Shown here piece after piece: positions 9,746 to 19,414 of a stretch of DNA of 64,000 nucleotides. Positions within the stretch are counted from its first letter, which is position 1. Every line of letters starts with the position of its first letter. This DNA is from Flectobacillus sp049240685 (GTDB lineage: Bacteria; Bacteroidota; Bacteroidia; Cytophagales; Spirosomataceae), in NCBI RefSeq assembly GCF_049240685.1, contig NZ_JBMLSD010000425.1:1-64000 (forward strand), read 5' to 3'. A program made the translations under genes and the position numbers. Below the pieces are notes generated by a model, which worked only from the letters and a program-made list of their open reading frames with translations, searched no databases and had not been told where the DNA came from.

Positions 9746-9845
9746 NNNNNNNNNNNNNNNNNNNNNNNNNNNNNNNNNNNNNNNNNNNNNNNNNNNNNNN
9801 NNNNNNNNNNNNNNNNNNNNNNNNNNNNNNNNNNNNNNNNNNNNN
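9746..9845. other. Assembly gap (100 N) flanked by an identical 55-bp overlap
   Basis: Exactly 100 N. Bases 9691-9745 are identical to 9846-9900, a 55-bp duplication that abuts the gap on both sides. 33 and 55 (the two gaps here) are common assembler k-mer sizes, so the duplicated block is probably one sequence written twice. The stop codon of the small gene at 9861-10028 lies inside the right-hand copy and is not affected. Confidence 0.9.
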
Positions 9846-9860
9846 CAATCAAAGAAAGAT

Positions 9861-10028
9861 TTAATTACAATTTTTAAGATAAAATCTTAAGGAATACATC
9901 AGTTCTGGACTTAGGTTGATGCTAGATGCTAATGTCGTGGACGTATTCCATTTTTCGACAAGATGATTTAGTTCATTACAGATTGTACGCTTAAAATGCT
10001 GTAACTCTTGATTTGAAAATACATTCAT
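9861..10028 (-). CDS. Small protein (55 aa), paralogue of the 66-aa protein at 12394
   Basis: The reverse strand from ATG at 10028 reads MNVFSNQELQHFKRTICNEL, continues NHLVEKWN and stops at TAA 9861-9863. Its first 25 residues align without gaps with the protein starting at 12394 (MNILSKLELKQFKLHIVSNI, then NSLIES): M, N, S, E, L, F, K, I, N, L and E are identical and most others conservative. That similarity is the main evidence that both are real genes. It is charged, with no signal peptide or membrane segment. It lies 201 bp beyond the stop of the PAS kinase at 10230-12062 on the same strand, with a repeat copy between. Function unknown; a small kinase-associated protein is a guess. Confidence 0.55.
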   Translation of the reverse strand: MNVFSNQELQHFKRTICNELNHLVEKWNTSTTLASSINLSPELMYSLRFYLKNCN

Positions 10029-10083
10029 AAACTACTAAGGATTATTTTATAAGTAAAAGAAAATTGTTAATTACAGTTTTAAA

Positions 10084-10222
10084 TAAGTTAGCACGCAAAA
10101 CAATATTTACTTTTTGAGCTTAGGTCTTTCAGCCACAGGCATTCGGCAAAAACATATCTATTGTTACTAAGAAACAACTGAACACTCTTTGCCTCGTGCC
10201 TGTTGCCTTCTGCCTAAATCTA
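10084..10222 (-). repeat. MITE-like intergenic repeat, inverted copy
   Basis: It reads in the opposite orientation to the copies at 4675 and 9530. It begins with the terminal motif TAAGTTAGCACGCAAAACA at 10084, then ttttgagctta...cattcggcaaaaacatat...actctttgcctcgtgcctgttgcc, and ends ctaaatctaatttt. It stops about 8 bp before the stop codon of the kinase at 10230, so it forms that gene's immediate 3' flank. Confidence 0.78.
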
Positions 10223-10229
10223 ATTTTGC

Positions 10230-12062
10230 TCAAAAATCAATAAAAAAAGTTGTTCCTTGATTTTCAACACTTTCAAATCTGATATTTCCTTCATTCAATT
10301 GTACCAAATTTTTTACGATAACTAAGCCCAAACCTGTTCCTTCTATTTTGCTTACATTGTTGGCCCTAAAAAAGGAGGAGTATATTTTGTGTTGCTCTTC
10401 GTACGGAATGCCCATTCCAAAGTCTTTTACTTCGATACTTAGCTGGCATTTTTCAAATCGTATTAGAATAATGGGTTCGGGTTTTCCTTCCGAATATTTG
10501 AAGGCATTCGTAAGTAAATTATCTAAAATATGAATGAGGTGTTGTGGGTCAATCCAAATCTTATACTGCTTTCCAAGTACTATCAACTTTGCCTCGCGAA
10601 AATCCTTTTGTTGTTGGTTTTGACGGGAGATTACAAATTGGGCTTGCTCAACAACATCTACCTCTTCCCGATGCACGGTTAATTGCTGGGACTCCATTTT
10701 ACCAATAAGAAGCGTTTCGTTTATCAGGTTAGAAATTCGACTTATTTCGGATTGAATATTGATGAGTTGTTTAAGGATTTTATCTTTCTGTTGAAAATCG
10801 GCTATTTTTGTGTATGCCTCAATTATTTCGGCACTTGATCTAATCGTTGCGAGCGGTGTTCGAAATTCATGAGAGGTCATATTTACAAATCGTGTTTTTA
10901 GCTGATTTAGCTCTTTTTCTCTTTGCAAAGACTTTAGCATACTCTCCTCAACAAGTTTTCGTTCTTGGATACTTCTCGAAGAGGTAATGATACGACTACA
11001 AATATCGTAATCATCAAAAAATACTTTTAAGCTTGTTTCTAACCATATATATTCCCCATTTTTTTTCTTAAAACGATACGAAATATAGCTTGTTTCGTGG
11101 TTGGCTCCTTCGATTGCCATAAATCGTCCTCTGTCGTCGGGGTGTACAAAGTCGTAATGTGATTTTCCTAGAAGCTCCTCGGGACTGTACAGCGTTAGTA
11201 AACTAATCGATGGAGAAACGTACAAATAATTACCTTCTAAGTCATGAATGCATACGATATCCTGAACATTACTCGAAAGAATTGAATTTATTCTTGTCTT
11301 CTCTTTTTCGTTGGTAATATCTCGAAGGGTACCCGCAGTACCAGTTACTGCACCTAATTTATCAATTACCAAGGTAGCAAAAACCTCAATCCATTTTACC
11401 GAACCAGCTTTTGAAATGTATCGAATGATGTGTTTACAATAGGTCTTTTGTTGTGCGATTAGCGGGGCAAACAATAGGGCATTCTTCTGAACATCTTCGG
11501 GATGCAGAAATTCATAGAAGGGTCTACCAAGACTTTCTTCGAGGGTGTAATCAAAAATATTGGTCCAAGCTTGATTCAAAAATACCCAATTTCCAGAAGC
11601 ATCGGTCTGAAACAGAACATCATGAACATGGTCAACGATATATTTGTATTGTAAGGCTTGCTCAGAATCAAAAGTCTGAGATGACTTTGGGAAAAATTGA
11701 ACTAAGGCAAGTGATTCATTTTCAACTACTTGAATACTAATTTTGATTTCAAATATTCGATTGTTTAGCTCGGTAATATACTGAATTTTGGCACCTTTAA
11801 AGGCCTGTTCAAGAGATTCTTTAAATTGTTTATTGTTGGATAAAAAATCAAGTCCTAAACCATTGTTTGGGAAGTTGGACAAAAAGGCCTGATTTCCATC
11901 AATCAATTGATACTTTGTATTTACGATACAAATACAATGATCAAAATCTTGTATGATTGAGGCCAATATCCCCGATTCAATGGTAGAAATCTTTGAAAAC
12001 ATATATGTTGGAATGGTTAGGTAAAAATCACTAAGCAAAGCTTTTGAAAATTGAGCATTCAA
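10230..12062 (-). CDS. Three-PAS sensor histidine kinase
   Basis: 610 aa, soluble. A weak N-terminal PAS (about 30-125) is followed by two PAS_3-type domains (about 138-252 and 258-368; motifs FLHPEDVQK and FVHPDDRGR). HisKA has FVNMTSHEFRTPLATIRSSAEII (His398). HATPase (about 490-610) has N box LLTNAFKYS, G1 DFGMGIP and G2 GTGLGLVIVKNL. There is no receiver gene beside it, so its partner must be encoded elsewhere; its DHp resembles that of the kinase at 6199-8091. It is flanked by two small paralogous genes (9861 and 12394). The 331 bp upstream (12063-12393) hold no recognisable promoter motif or gene. Confidence 0.92.
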   Translation of the reverse strand: MNAQFSKALLSDFYLTIPTYMFSKISTIESGILASIIQDFDHCICIVNTKYQLIDGNQAFLSNFPNNGLGLDFLSNNKQFKESLEQAFKGAKIQYITELNNRIFEIKISIQVVENESLALVQFFPKSSQTFDSEQALQYKYIVDHVHDVLFQTDASGNWVFLNQAWTNIFDYTLEESLGRPFYEFLHPEDVQKNALLFAPLIAQQKTYCKHIIRYISKAGSVKWIEVFATLVIDKLGAVTGTAGTLRDITNEKEKTRINSILSSNVQDIVCIHDLEGNYLYVSPSISLLTLYSPEELLGKSHYDFVHPDDRGRFMAIEGANHETSYISYRFKKKNGEYIWLETSLKVFFDDYDICSRIITSSRSIQERKLVEESMLKSLQREKELNQLKTRFVNMTSHEFRTPLATIRSSAEIIEAYTKIADFQQKDKILKQLINIQSEISRISNLINETLLIGKMESQQLTVHREEVDVVEQAQFVISRQNQQQKDFREAKLIVLGKQYKIWIDPQHLIHILDNLLTNAFKYSEGKPEPIILIRFEKCQLSIEVKDFGMGIPYEEQHKIYSSFFRANNVSKIEGTGLGLVIVKNLVQLNEGNIRFESVENQGTTFFIDF

Positions 12063-12393
12063 ACAATGTTTAGAAAGATAACTTAGTAACCAAAACGATT
12101 TTTTATGAATACTTCCAACAGTATCTCCGTTTTATTTGATGTATAGCCACGAAAAAGGCTTTTAAATAAAATAGTAACTTACTGAAAAACAGATATTTAA
12201 GAAATATGTAACTATTATCATATTTATCTAATCTTTACTGATAAATATCCTTCATAAAGTGACTTGCAAATAAGGGACTTTCCTTGTATTATTGTTCAAA
12301 AATCTTGCCCGTACACATAAGAACCCCTAATGAAAAGCATAGTTTTGATTCACTTTCTGAGCTATTCCTTTTCGATTTAATTGCCAAAACTTT

Positions 12394-12594
12394 ATGAATA
12401 TTCTAAGTAAGCTAGAATTAAAGCAGTTTAAATTACACATCGTTTCAAACATCAATAGCTTAATAGAGTCCGAAGAAATTTCACCTTTAGATGAGTCATT
12501 GGACGAAAATAGGAAAGTTGAAACACTACGTATCTCTGCCGAATTCGATTGTATTGAAAAAACCTTAATGAATTCAGAATCTTTTAACTCGTAA
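12394..12594 (+). CDS. Small acidic protein (66 aa), paralogue of the 55-aa protein at 9861-10028
   Basis: It reads MNILSKLELKQFKLHIVSNI, continues NSLIESEEISPLDES, and ends EKTLMNSESFNS. No known domain, signal peptide or membrane segment; it is acidic and probably helical. It is divergent from the PAS kinase at 10230-12062 and about 620 bp upstream of the giant kinase at 13219. The N-terminal 25 residues match the other small protein (11 identities), so I take it as real. A role with the neighbouring kinases is only suggested by position. Confidence 0.5.
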   Translation: MNILSKLELKQFKLHIVSNINSLIESEEISPLDESLDENRKVETLRISAEFDCIEKTLMNSESFNS

Positions 12595-13017
12595 ACTTTA
12601 AAATGAGTGTCCGCCCAACACTCAAAATTTAGTAGTATAGCTTTCTACCGTAGCCTATTCAAATCTTCTTCGATTAGGACTTTAATAGTTTTATTCATTA
12701 TTCAGCGCCTAAATTTCTCTTTCACTGATTTATCTTGAAAATACTGCGTAGCTTAAATATTAATCATTAAATTTATAGGCTATTTTAGTGCAGTAGGAGG
12801 GCTCTTCATCAAACGGTTTCTACTCGAATTATCAGAGAAAAGCTTTACTAAATACATATTTTTTGAAGGTAAACTACCTACTTGTACGGCGGCCAAGTCA
12901 GAGAGTCGAGGCTGATTAAATTTTCTATTGATACAAAAAGCATGAGTACTGGCGTGTAAATTTTGAAGTTCAAATAGATAAAATTAATCCCTCAAAAATT
13001 GCCTTTGCAGCTCCTAA
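12595..13017. other. Gene-free stretch with a possible decayed gene end on the minus strand
   Basis: On the reverse strand, about 12781-12990 is open for roughly 60 codons (reading INRKFNQPRLSDLAAV, then SKNMYLVKLFSD, ending SPPTALK and a stop) with no start codon upstream. It could be the 3' end of a lost gene or chance. I recognise no family. Nothing else is visible. Confidence 0.3.
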
Positions 13018-13170
13018 TAAGTTAGTCCGCAGAATAAAATTTAATTTTTGAGCTTACGGCTTACTGCTATGGGCATTCGGCAAAACAGACTTTTGTTAAC
13101 AAAACATGTGAAGAATCTTTGTCTTGTACCTAAAACAAAAAAGTTAAATCTAATGCTGCACGATTACTTA
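13018..13170 (-). repeat. MITE-like intergenic repeat, inverted copy with both ends visible
   Basis: The best-bounded solitary copy (153 bp). It starts TAAGTTAGTCCGCAGAATAA (13018) and ends CTAATGCTGCACGATTACTTA (ending 13170). Reverse-complemented, the right end is TAAGTAATCGTGCAGCATTA, so the two ends are imperfect inverted repeats of each other over about 30 bp. The interior carries the inverted core gggcattcggcaaaa...gaatctttgtcttgtacc. It lies 49 bp upstream of the giant kinase gene. Confidence 0.82.
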
Positions 13171-13187
13171 TAGCACAATAACTTACT

Positions 13188-13195
13188 TACCTTTG
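13188..13195 (+). promoter_or_regulatory. Candidate -7 box for the giant kinase
   Basis: TACCTTTG matches TAnnTTTG exactly, 24 bp before the ATG at 13219 and just outside the terminal repeat of the MITE-like copy. No clear -33 element. The spacing fits a short leader. Confidence 0.45.
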
Positions 13196-13218
13196 AATAT
13201 TATAGCTACCCAATTCAA

Positions 13219-16200
13219 ATGATTAAAACTCTTTCTCAACTTGAATTCTTGGTTGATCAGTTACCCAATGCGTCTACTGAGCAAATCGCTTTTATTACTG
13301 AGCAATTTCGTGAGGTAATAGTATCTCTAAAAGAAAAAGTTCATCAGTGCGAATCTCAACAAAAAGAAGAAAAATATTCTGATACTCAAAACTTCTTCAT
13401 TGATTCGCTCGCCGAGCTATGCATTTGGGAATATTTTCCATCTACTCAAGAATTTGTTTTTTCTGATAATATTATAAACTATTGGCCTGATTATCAGATT
13501 GGTAATAGGCTTGAAGAAATATTTTCGGATTTGGGGAAAGAGGTACTCAAGCGCTATCTTTCTAATGCAATTAGTACCAAAAAAGGATTTGAAATCGTAT
13601 TACAAGCCAACCATCTCGGGCAGTCACATTGGTTGGAAGTATCTGCACATTGGAACTTAGGGAATTCGGAAGGAATCAAACCCAAGGAAGATGTTATGAT
13701 GGGGATTATACGAGCCGTAAAAGTAGACAGCCAAGTGCCCCAAACGATTAATACCCTAGAGTCTGGAAACTTTGCCTACGATTTATTGGCAGGAATATCT
13801 GATGGCTTTGTCGTTATCAACCAAGATTGGATTATTACCTTTGCCAATGATCAACTTGCTAGTTCTATCCGTACCTCGGTGGATCAGTTAATCGGGAAAA
13901 ACGTTTGGGATTTGCTGCCAGATTTTGCAGGTGGGCCTTTTCAAGAAGCCTGTATAGAGGTAATGAATACTCGGCGCAAACGAATGATTCTCAGCCATTT
14001 TGGACCTTGGAACACTTGGTTTCAGAATCGAATCTTCCCTGCATCGAATGGTATTGCGATTTTTTCTACTAATATTACCTACGAAAAACGACTAGAACAT
14101 TCGCTTATAAAGAGTGAAGCCGATTTGGAATCCTTAGTCGAAAACATCCCCTATGCGATATTTTCCTTGGATTTAGATTTTAAGCTTCTAAAATATAATG
14201 GTGCGTTTAAGAATTTTTGGATACAAATCGTTGGAGAAGAACCCGAAATTGGCTCTGTATTACCCTATGAGGTTTGTACAAAAGCCAATTTGAATGATTG
14301 TGGTATGCTTTTTCAAGATGCTTTGTCAGGAAAAAGTACAACTATCGAGAGAATTATATCTCTACAAGGACAGGAACTAATTTATGAAATAAGTATAAAC
14401 CCCGCCTATAGTGCTCATGCTGAAGTAATTGGGATTACTGTTTTAATGAATAATATTACCCAGCGTAAACTAACAGAAGGTAGGCTACTAGAAAACCAAC
14501 AACGATACCAATCACTTTTTGATCAAAACCCCGACGGAGTTTTTTCATTAGATTTAGACAAAAAATTTACCTCAGCCAATAGGGCACTTTCAGAAATCCT
14601 TGAGCATCCTATTGAAACCTTGCTCCAATGTCAATTTACCAAAGTCGCAGAGTTGACTTTCTCCAAAAATTTAGACAAAATTATAGAAAATACGCTCGAA
14701 GGAGTTTCGCAACGTGTAGAAATTGAAGTTACCACAGGTAAGGGCCTTATCAAGCAGGTTCAGCTGACTTCGATGCCAATTTTGCTTGCTGGCAAAATTC
14801 AGGGCGTGTATGGCATACTCAAGGATATTACTAGTAGTTACGAAACCGCTCAAGCAATTTTGGCCAATGAACAAAAATGGAAAAGAGCGCTGGAGGGTAG
14901 TCAACAAGGAGTGTGGGATTGGCGCATCAATAGCGGTGATGTATATTATTCAAAAATTTGGAAAGAACTGATTGGCTATGAGGAATCTGAAATAAAAGAT
15001 ACTTATTCGGAATGGCATTCGAGGGTTCATCCAGATGATTTGGAGCGAGTATTACAGTCTGTTGACCAATTAATACATGAGAATACACAGTATTTTGAAG
15101 AAATTTATCGTTTTCAGCACAAAAATCAACACTACATTTGGGTGCTCGACCGTGGGGTTGTAATGGAATGGGATGAAAACCATCAACCATCTCGAGTGGT
15201 AGGTACTCTTTCTGATATCTCGCATCTAAAAGAAGTAGAAGAAAGATTATTGAAAAGTGAAAAGAATTTGATGGATGCCCAAAAAACTGCCCGAATCGGA
15301 AGTTGGGAATACGACCTACAGCATAATAAACTAATTTGGTCGGATGAAATTTACCGAATATTTGGGCTGGAGAAAAATATCTTTGGCTCAACTATCGATT
15401 CTTATTTGAACGCTGTACATCCCGAAGACAAAGAAGTCTTTGAAATTCAGCGGAAGTTGATAGCTGAGGGCAAAAGAAATTTGAGCCTAGAACATAGAAT
15501 CATCTTGCCTTCGGGTGAAATCCGTTATATACAACAGCGAGGCGAATTACTCTCTGACGAAAATGGAAATATCTTAGCGATTCGTGGTACTTCTCAAGAT
15601 ATCACCGATCGTAAACTGATTGAATTAAGCCTTTTGCAGGAGCGTAATTTCCTCAAAATCGTAATCGATAATATTCCTGCCTATATTTATTACAAAGACC
15701 TCGAACATCGACATTTGCTAGTCAACAAAATTGGGTTGGAGTTGTTTGGCGTAAATTCTGAAGAAGAATTACTACACAAATCTGGCTTAAATTTGCTTGA
15801 AGAAAGTAGTGCTAATTTGCTTCGTGAACAAGAGGAATACGTCCTAAGCACAGGAAATGCTTTGTCAAATATAAAAGAGTATTTCCTCACTAAATCTGGA
15901 CAAATCAAATGGTTACTTTCCAACAAAGTTCCCTTACTCGATCCAGATGGTTCGATTATCGGTGTGGTAGGCGTAAGTCGAGATATAACAGATTCGGTAA
16001 AAAAAGAGCTTGAACAAGAACATCTCTGGACAATTTCGAGAAAACTCAATGAAATCGAAAATCTACAGATTGCCATTTATGAAGCACTCAAAATATTGGC
16101 CTATTATCTCGATTGCGTATATGCAGAGGCATGGATGCTCAATTTGAATCACTCCAAGTTAAATCTCCATACCAACTGGTTTGCGGATGAGTCTGTAGGG

Positions 16201-19191
16201 CTTGATTTCACAGGATTAGCTTTTCAAGACCTTCATCGAGGCGAGTTTTTGCCTGGAATGGCATGGGCTACCCAACGTATACAAGAGTGGGATTTATCTC
16301 ATGGCTTTATTCCTTCTACCGAAAAGCGTATCATCGAAAAATTACACTGCCAATCTGGAGTAGCATTGCCAATTTTGTTTAGAGGTGAGGTTATTGCGGT
16401 ATTTTGCTTTTATTCTACCGAAGAGCGTATTTCGAATGATACAGACTTTTTTGATAATGTTTCTCGACAAATTGGGGTGGACCTTTCAAGAAGGAAGGCC
16501 GAAGATGAATTGAACATCTTCTTTAATTCCTCTCCCGACTTTTTGTGCATGCTTGATACTGATTATTGTTTTACCAAACTCAATAAGGTAGCAACAGAAT
16601 GGCTCTATGCTCATGAGTCTTCGTTGATTGGTAATTCTTTGTTTGATTATGTCCATGAAGAAGACCGAACCAAAACAGAGCAACAAATCGCTCTGTTAAC
16701 ACAAACTAGACAAGTTGGTTATTTCGAAAATCGTATTGTCAAAGAGGATGGAGAGGTACGCTGGTTGGCTTGGACCGTTGCGACTATAAAAGAGCAAGAT
16801 CGTATCATTGCCGTGGCCAAAGATATTTCTGAGAAAAAGCATAGTGATCAACACCTCAGTTTGTACAAGCACCTACTCGACAATATGAAAGATTTGGTAT
16901 GCCTCTGGAGCCCAGAAGGTAAGCCTATCTATTTTAACAAATCTTTCACTGATTTTAGAGGAGAGCTTACCAATAATCATGAATTTAAACTCCCTCTTTT
17001 TGATGAAAAATTAGCACAAAATTTATTGGATACACTCAATCGTGGGCAACATGTAAGCCAAGATATCGTAATGTCCGACAAACAGGGTGATTGGGTGGAC
17101 TACTACGTGAGTGCTGGCCCTATTGCCGATGACAACCAGCAGATTGTATCGCTTTTTACCATTTTTACTGACATTTCCGAACGCAAGAAGCACGAGAGAG
17201 ATTTGGAGCAATATAATATTCAAATCACAAATATCCTCGAAAGTATAACCGATGGTTTTTTTGCTGTCAATCATCAATATACAGTAACCTATATGAATGC
17301 CGAGGCCGAAAGGTTACTAGGAATGAGTAGAAATTTTTTAATCAATGAAAATTTGTGGGATACATTTGGTCATGGTGCACCATTGAGCTACTACTCTGAG
17401 TACACCCGAGCGATTGAAGAAAATGTAGCGGTGTCCTTCGACGACTACTATGTACCCGGTAGAAGATGGTTTCATATAAATGCCTATCCATCTGAAAACG
17501 GACTTTCTATTTTTTTCAGAGATGTTACAGAGCAAAAACTAAAAGAACAGCTAGCACGTATTGAAAAAGCCACGCTTGAGTATAACACCCTTCAAGATAC
17601 GACCTTGGCTCAAGTACTAGAGTATTATATCAACGAGGTACAAGAATTAGAAGGAGATGCTATTATTACAGCTTGGCAAGTAGAAGGCAAACGATTGAAG
17701 GTTTTGGTAGGTTCGACCCTCGACGAAAACTTAATTAACGCCATTGAATCTTTTGGGTTTAGTACTCAACCCAACGAAAATGGAGAATATTCAAGCTTGT
17801 TTTTCCCGCATAAGCAATTTGTTAAGAATCTTGGACTGATGCCACAGTGGCAACCACTCGCCCAAATGCTGCGTACCCAACGAATAAAAACTTGTTGGTC
17901 TATACCAATTATTGGAGCAGGAAACAAGGTTTTAGGAATTCTTGCCTATTTCTTCAACGACGAAAGGGTACCCTCACGCGAGGAAGAGGTAGCACTCGAA
18001 AACGTAAAACGAGTGGTAAACCTAATCATGGAAAGCAAACTGGCCGAGTTGGCTTTACGACAAAGTAACGAGCGCTATAACCTTGTGGCAAAAGCAACAA
18101 ACGATTTGATTTGGGATTTGGATATTGCCACAAATGAAATCCTGTGGAGTGATAGCATGGAGCAAATTTTGGGCTACTCACTACAAGAAATAACAGGAAA
18201 TTACAACTGGTGGTTGTCAAAAGTGCATCCAGATGATGCCGAAAGAGTAAATTCTGGCCTGAGAAAACACCTTACCGATAAAAAACTTCATTGGGAAGAT
18301 GAATACAGAATTTTATGCGCAGATTACTCCTACAAATTTGTATACGACCGATGCTTTACGCTATATGATGAAAATAATAATGCTATCAGAATGATAGGTG
18401 CCATTCAGGATGTTTCGCCACTGAAAAAAACAGAGCTTAAATTAAATGAACTTAATATTGAGTTAGAAAAAAGAGCTAATGAGTTGGTTGCCTCAAATGA
18501 AGAGCTTGAGAGATTTGCATACGTGGCTTCGCACGATCTCCAAGAACCACTGCGTATGGTAAGTAGTTTTTTACAATTACTTCAGAAAAAGTATGAGGCT
18601 CAACTGGATGACCAAGCAAAAAAATACATTTACTTTGCAGTCAATGGGTCTGAGCGAATGAAACAGCTCATTTTAGATTTGCTTGAATACTCTAGAGTAG
18701 GAACCAACAGAGAAGAATTCGTACTAATTGATTTGAATGAAATTCTATTAGAAGTGATTCAAATTTATGACGAAAAAATTAAGAAAGAACAGGCAAAAAT
18801 TACCCTTAGCAAATTGCCAATCGTAGAAGGAAACCGTGTTCAGTTGTTACAATTAATACAGAACCTCATCGGAAATGCCTTAAAATATAAAGGTGAAAAA
18901 GACCCAATTATCCATATTGGTTTGGAAGAACAACAAGAGGATTGGATTTTTTCTGTCAAAGACAACGGAATTGGTATAGATTCTGCATACTTCAAAAAGA
19001 TATTTATTATTTTCCAAAGATTACATAACAAGACAGAGTACTCTGGAACTGGCATTGGGTTGGCTATCTGTAAAAAAATTGTTGAACGACACAGAGGAAA
19101 AATATGGGTCGAAAGCACTGTTGGCGAAGGATGTACCTTCAAATTTTCGCTTCCCAAATGCAAACCAAAATATAATGAAATAGAAATTTAG
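13219..19191 (+). CDS. Giant sensor histidine kinase with about eleven PAS and two GAF domains
   Basis: 1990 aa, with no membrane segment or signal peptide. Approximate order: PAS 60-170 (degenerate), 185-290, 300-415, 425-540, 545-670 (PAS_3), 680-800 (PAS_3), 805-925; GAF 930-1090; PAS 1095-1210, 1215-1330, 1335-1445; GAF 1450-1610; PAS_3 1620-1745; a coiled-coil linker (LNELNIELEKRANELVASNE); HisKA with YVASHDLQEPLRMVSSFLQL (His1772); HATPase with N box LIGNALKYKG, G1 DNGIGID and G2 GTGIGLAICKKI. The SHDLQEPL box is the phytochrome-like DHp type seen in many GAF/PAS kinases, but no bilin-binding Cys context is evident. It has no receiver domain of its own; the receiver-fronted kinase 223 bp downstream is a possible partner. 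Domain borders are by eye, give or take 15 residues. Confidence 0.92.
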   Translation: MIKTLSQLEFLVDQLPNASTEQIAFITEQFREVIVSLKEKVHQCESQQKEEKYSDTQNFFIDSLAELCIWEYFPSTQEFVFSDNIINYWPDYQIGNRLEEIFSDLGKEVLKRYLSNAISTKKGFEIVLQANHLGQSHWLEVSAHWNLGNSEGIKPKEDVMMGIIRAVKVDSQVPQTINTLESGNFAYDLLAGISDGFVVINQDWIITFANDQLASSIRTSVDQLIGKNVWDLLPDFAGGPFQEACIEVMNTRRKRMILSHFGPWNTWFQNRIFPASNGIAIFSTNITYEKRLEHSLIKSEADLESLVENIPYAIFSLDLDFKLLKYNGAFKNFWIQIVGEEPEIGSVLPYEVCTKANLNDCGMLFQDALSGKSTTIERIISLQGQELIYEISINPAYSAHAEVIGITVLMNNITQRKLTEGRLLENQQRYQSLFDQNPDGVFSLDLDKKFTSANRALSEILEHPIETLLQCQFTKVAELTFSKNLDKIIENTLEGVSQRVEIEVTTGKGLIKQVQLTSMPILLAGKIQGVYGILKDITSSYETAQAILANEQKWKRALEGSQQGVWDWRINSGDVYYSKIWKELIGYEESEIKDTYSEWHSRVHPDDLERVLQSVDQLIHENTQYFEEIYRFQHKNQHYIWVLDRGVVMEWDENHQPSRVVGTLSDISHLKEVEERLLKSEKNLMDAQKTARIGSWEYDLQHNKLIWSDEIYRIFGLEKNIFGSTIDSYLNAVHPEDKEVFEIQRKLIAEGKRNLSLEHRIILPSGEIRYIQQRGELLSDENGNILAIRGTSQDITDRKLIELSLLQERNFLKIVIDNIPAYIYYKDLEHRHLLVNKIGLELFGVNSEEELLHKSGLNLLEESSANLLREQEEYVLSTGNALSNIKEYFLTKSGQIKWLLSNKVPLLDPDGSIIGVVGVSRDITDSVKKELEQEHLWTISRKLNEIENLQIAIYEALKILAYYLDCVYAEAWMLNLNHSKLNLHTNWFADESVGLDFTGLAFQDLHRGEFLPGMAWATQRIQEWDLSHGFIPSTEKRIIEKLHCQSGVALPILFRGEVIAVFCFYSTEERISNDTDFFDNVSRQIGVDLSRRKAEDELNIFFNSSPDFLCMLDTDYCFTKLNKVATEWLYAHESSLIGNSLFDYVHEEDRTKTEQQIALLTQTRQVGYFENRIVKEDGEVRWLAWTVATIKEQDRIIAVAKDISEKKHSDQHLSLYKHLLDNMKDLVCLWSPEGKPIYFNKSFTDFRGELTNNHEFKLPLFDEKLAQNLLDTLNRGQHVSQDIVMSDKQGDWVDYYVSAGPIADDNQQIVSLFTIFTDISERKKHERDLEQYNIQITNILESITDGFFAVNHQYTVTYMNAEAERLLGMSRNFLINENLWDTFGHGAPLSYYSEYTRAIEENVAVSFDDYYVPGRRWFHINAYPSENGLSIFFRDVTEQKLKEQLARIEKATLEYNTLQDTTLAQVLEYYINEVQELEGDAIITAWQVEGKRLKVLVGSTLDENLINAIESFGFSTQPNENGEYSSLFFPHKQFVKNLGLMPQWQPLAQMLRTQRIKTCWSIPIIGAGNKVLGILAYFFNDERVPSREEEVALENVKRVVNLIMESKLAELALRQSNERYNLVAKATNDLIWDLDIATNEILWSDSMEQILGYSLQEITGNYNWWLSKVHPDDAERVNSGLRKHLTDKKLHWEDEYRILCADYSYKFVYDRCFTLYDENNNAIRMIGAIQDVSPLKKTELKLNELNIELEKRANELVASNEELERFAYVASHDLQEPLRMVSSFLQLLQKKYEAQLDDQAKKYIYFAVNGSERMKQLILDLLEYSRVGTNREEFVLIDLNEILLEVIQIYDEKIKKEQAKITLSKLPIVEGNRVQLLQLIQNLIGNALKYKGEKDPIIHIGLEEQQEDWIFSVKDNGIGIDSAYFKKIFIIFQRLHNKTEYSGTGIGLAICKKIVERHRGKIWVESTVGEGCTFKFSLPKCKPKYNEIEI

Positions 19192-19254
19192 GTAAGGATG
19201 TCGGTCTGGTTACTTTAGGTCATAAGTATCAAGACTTAGGCAAGCACTGGTTTT

Positions 19255-19345
19255 AACAGGTTTTTTAGTAGCTAAAAGTATGTTTTTGCCACATGTCCAT
19301 ACCTGAAAGCCTAAAGCTCAATAGCTTAATTTTTATCAAAAATGC
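19255..19345 (+). repeat. Degraded copy of the MITE-like repeat
   Basis: Only fragments are left: aggttttttagtagc...tatgtttttgccac, then cctgaaagcctaaagctcaatagcttaattttt, matching the 3' half of the core in forward orientation. Between the giant kinase and the receiver-PAS kinase. Confidence 0.5.
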
Positions 19346-19414
19346 AGTATCACATAGTAGTAGGTGGGTAAAACTTGAACTCATTTTGCTCCCTCAAATA
19401 ACTATATCATCACC

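Noticed and set aside
12781..12990. Minus-strand gene of about 60 codons
   Set aside because: No start codon, upstream stop in frame and no recognised family; left as a possible remnant only.
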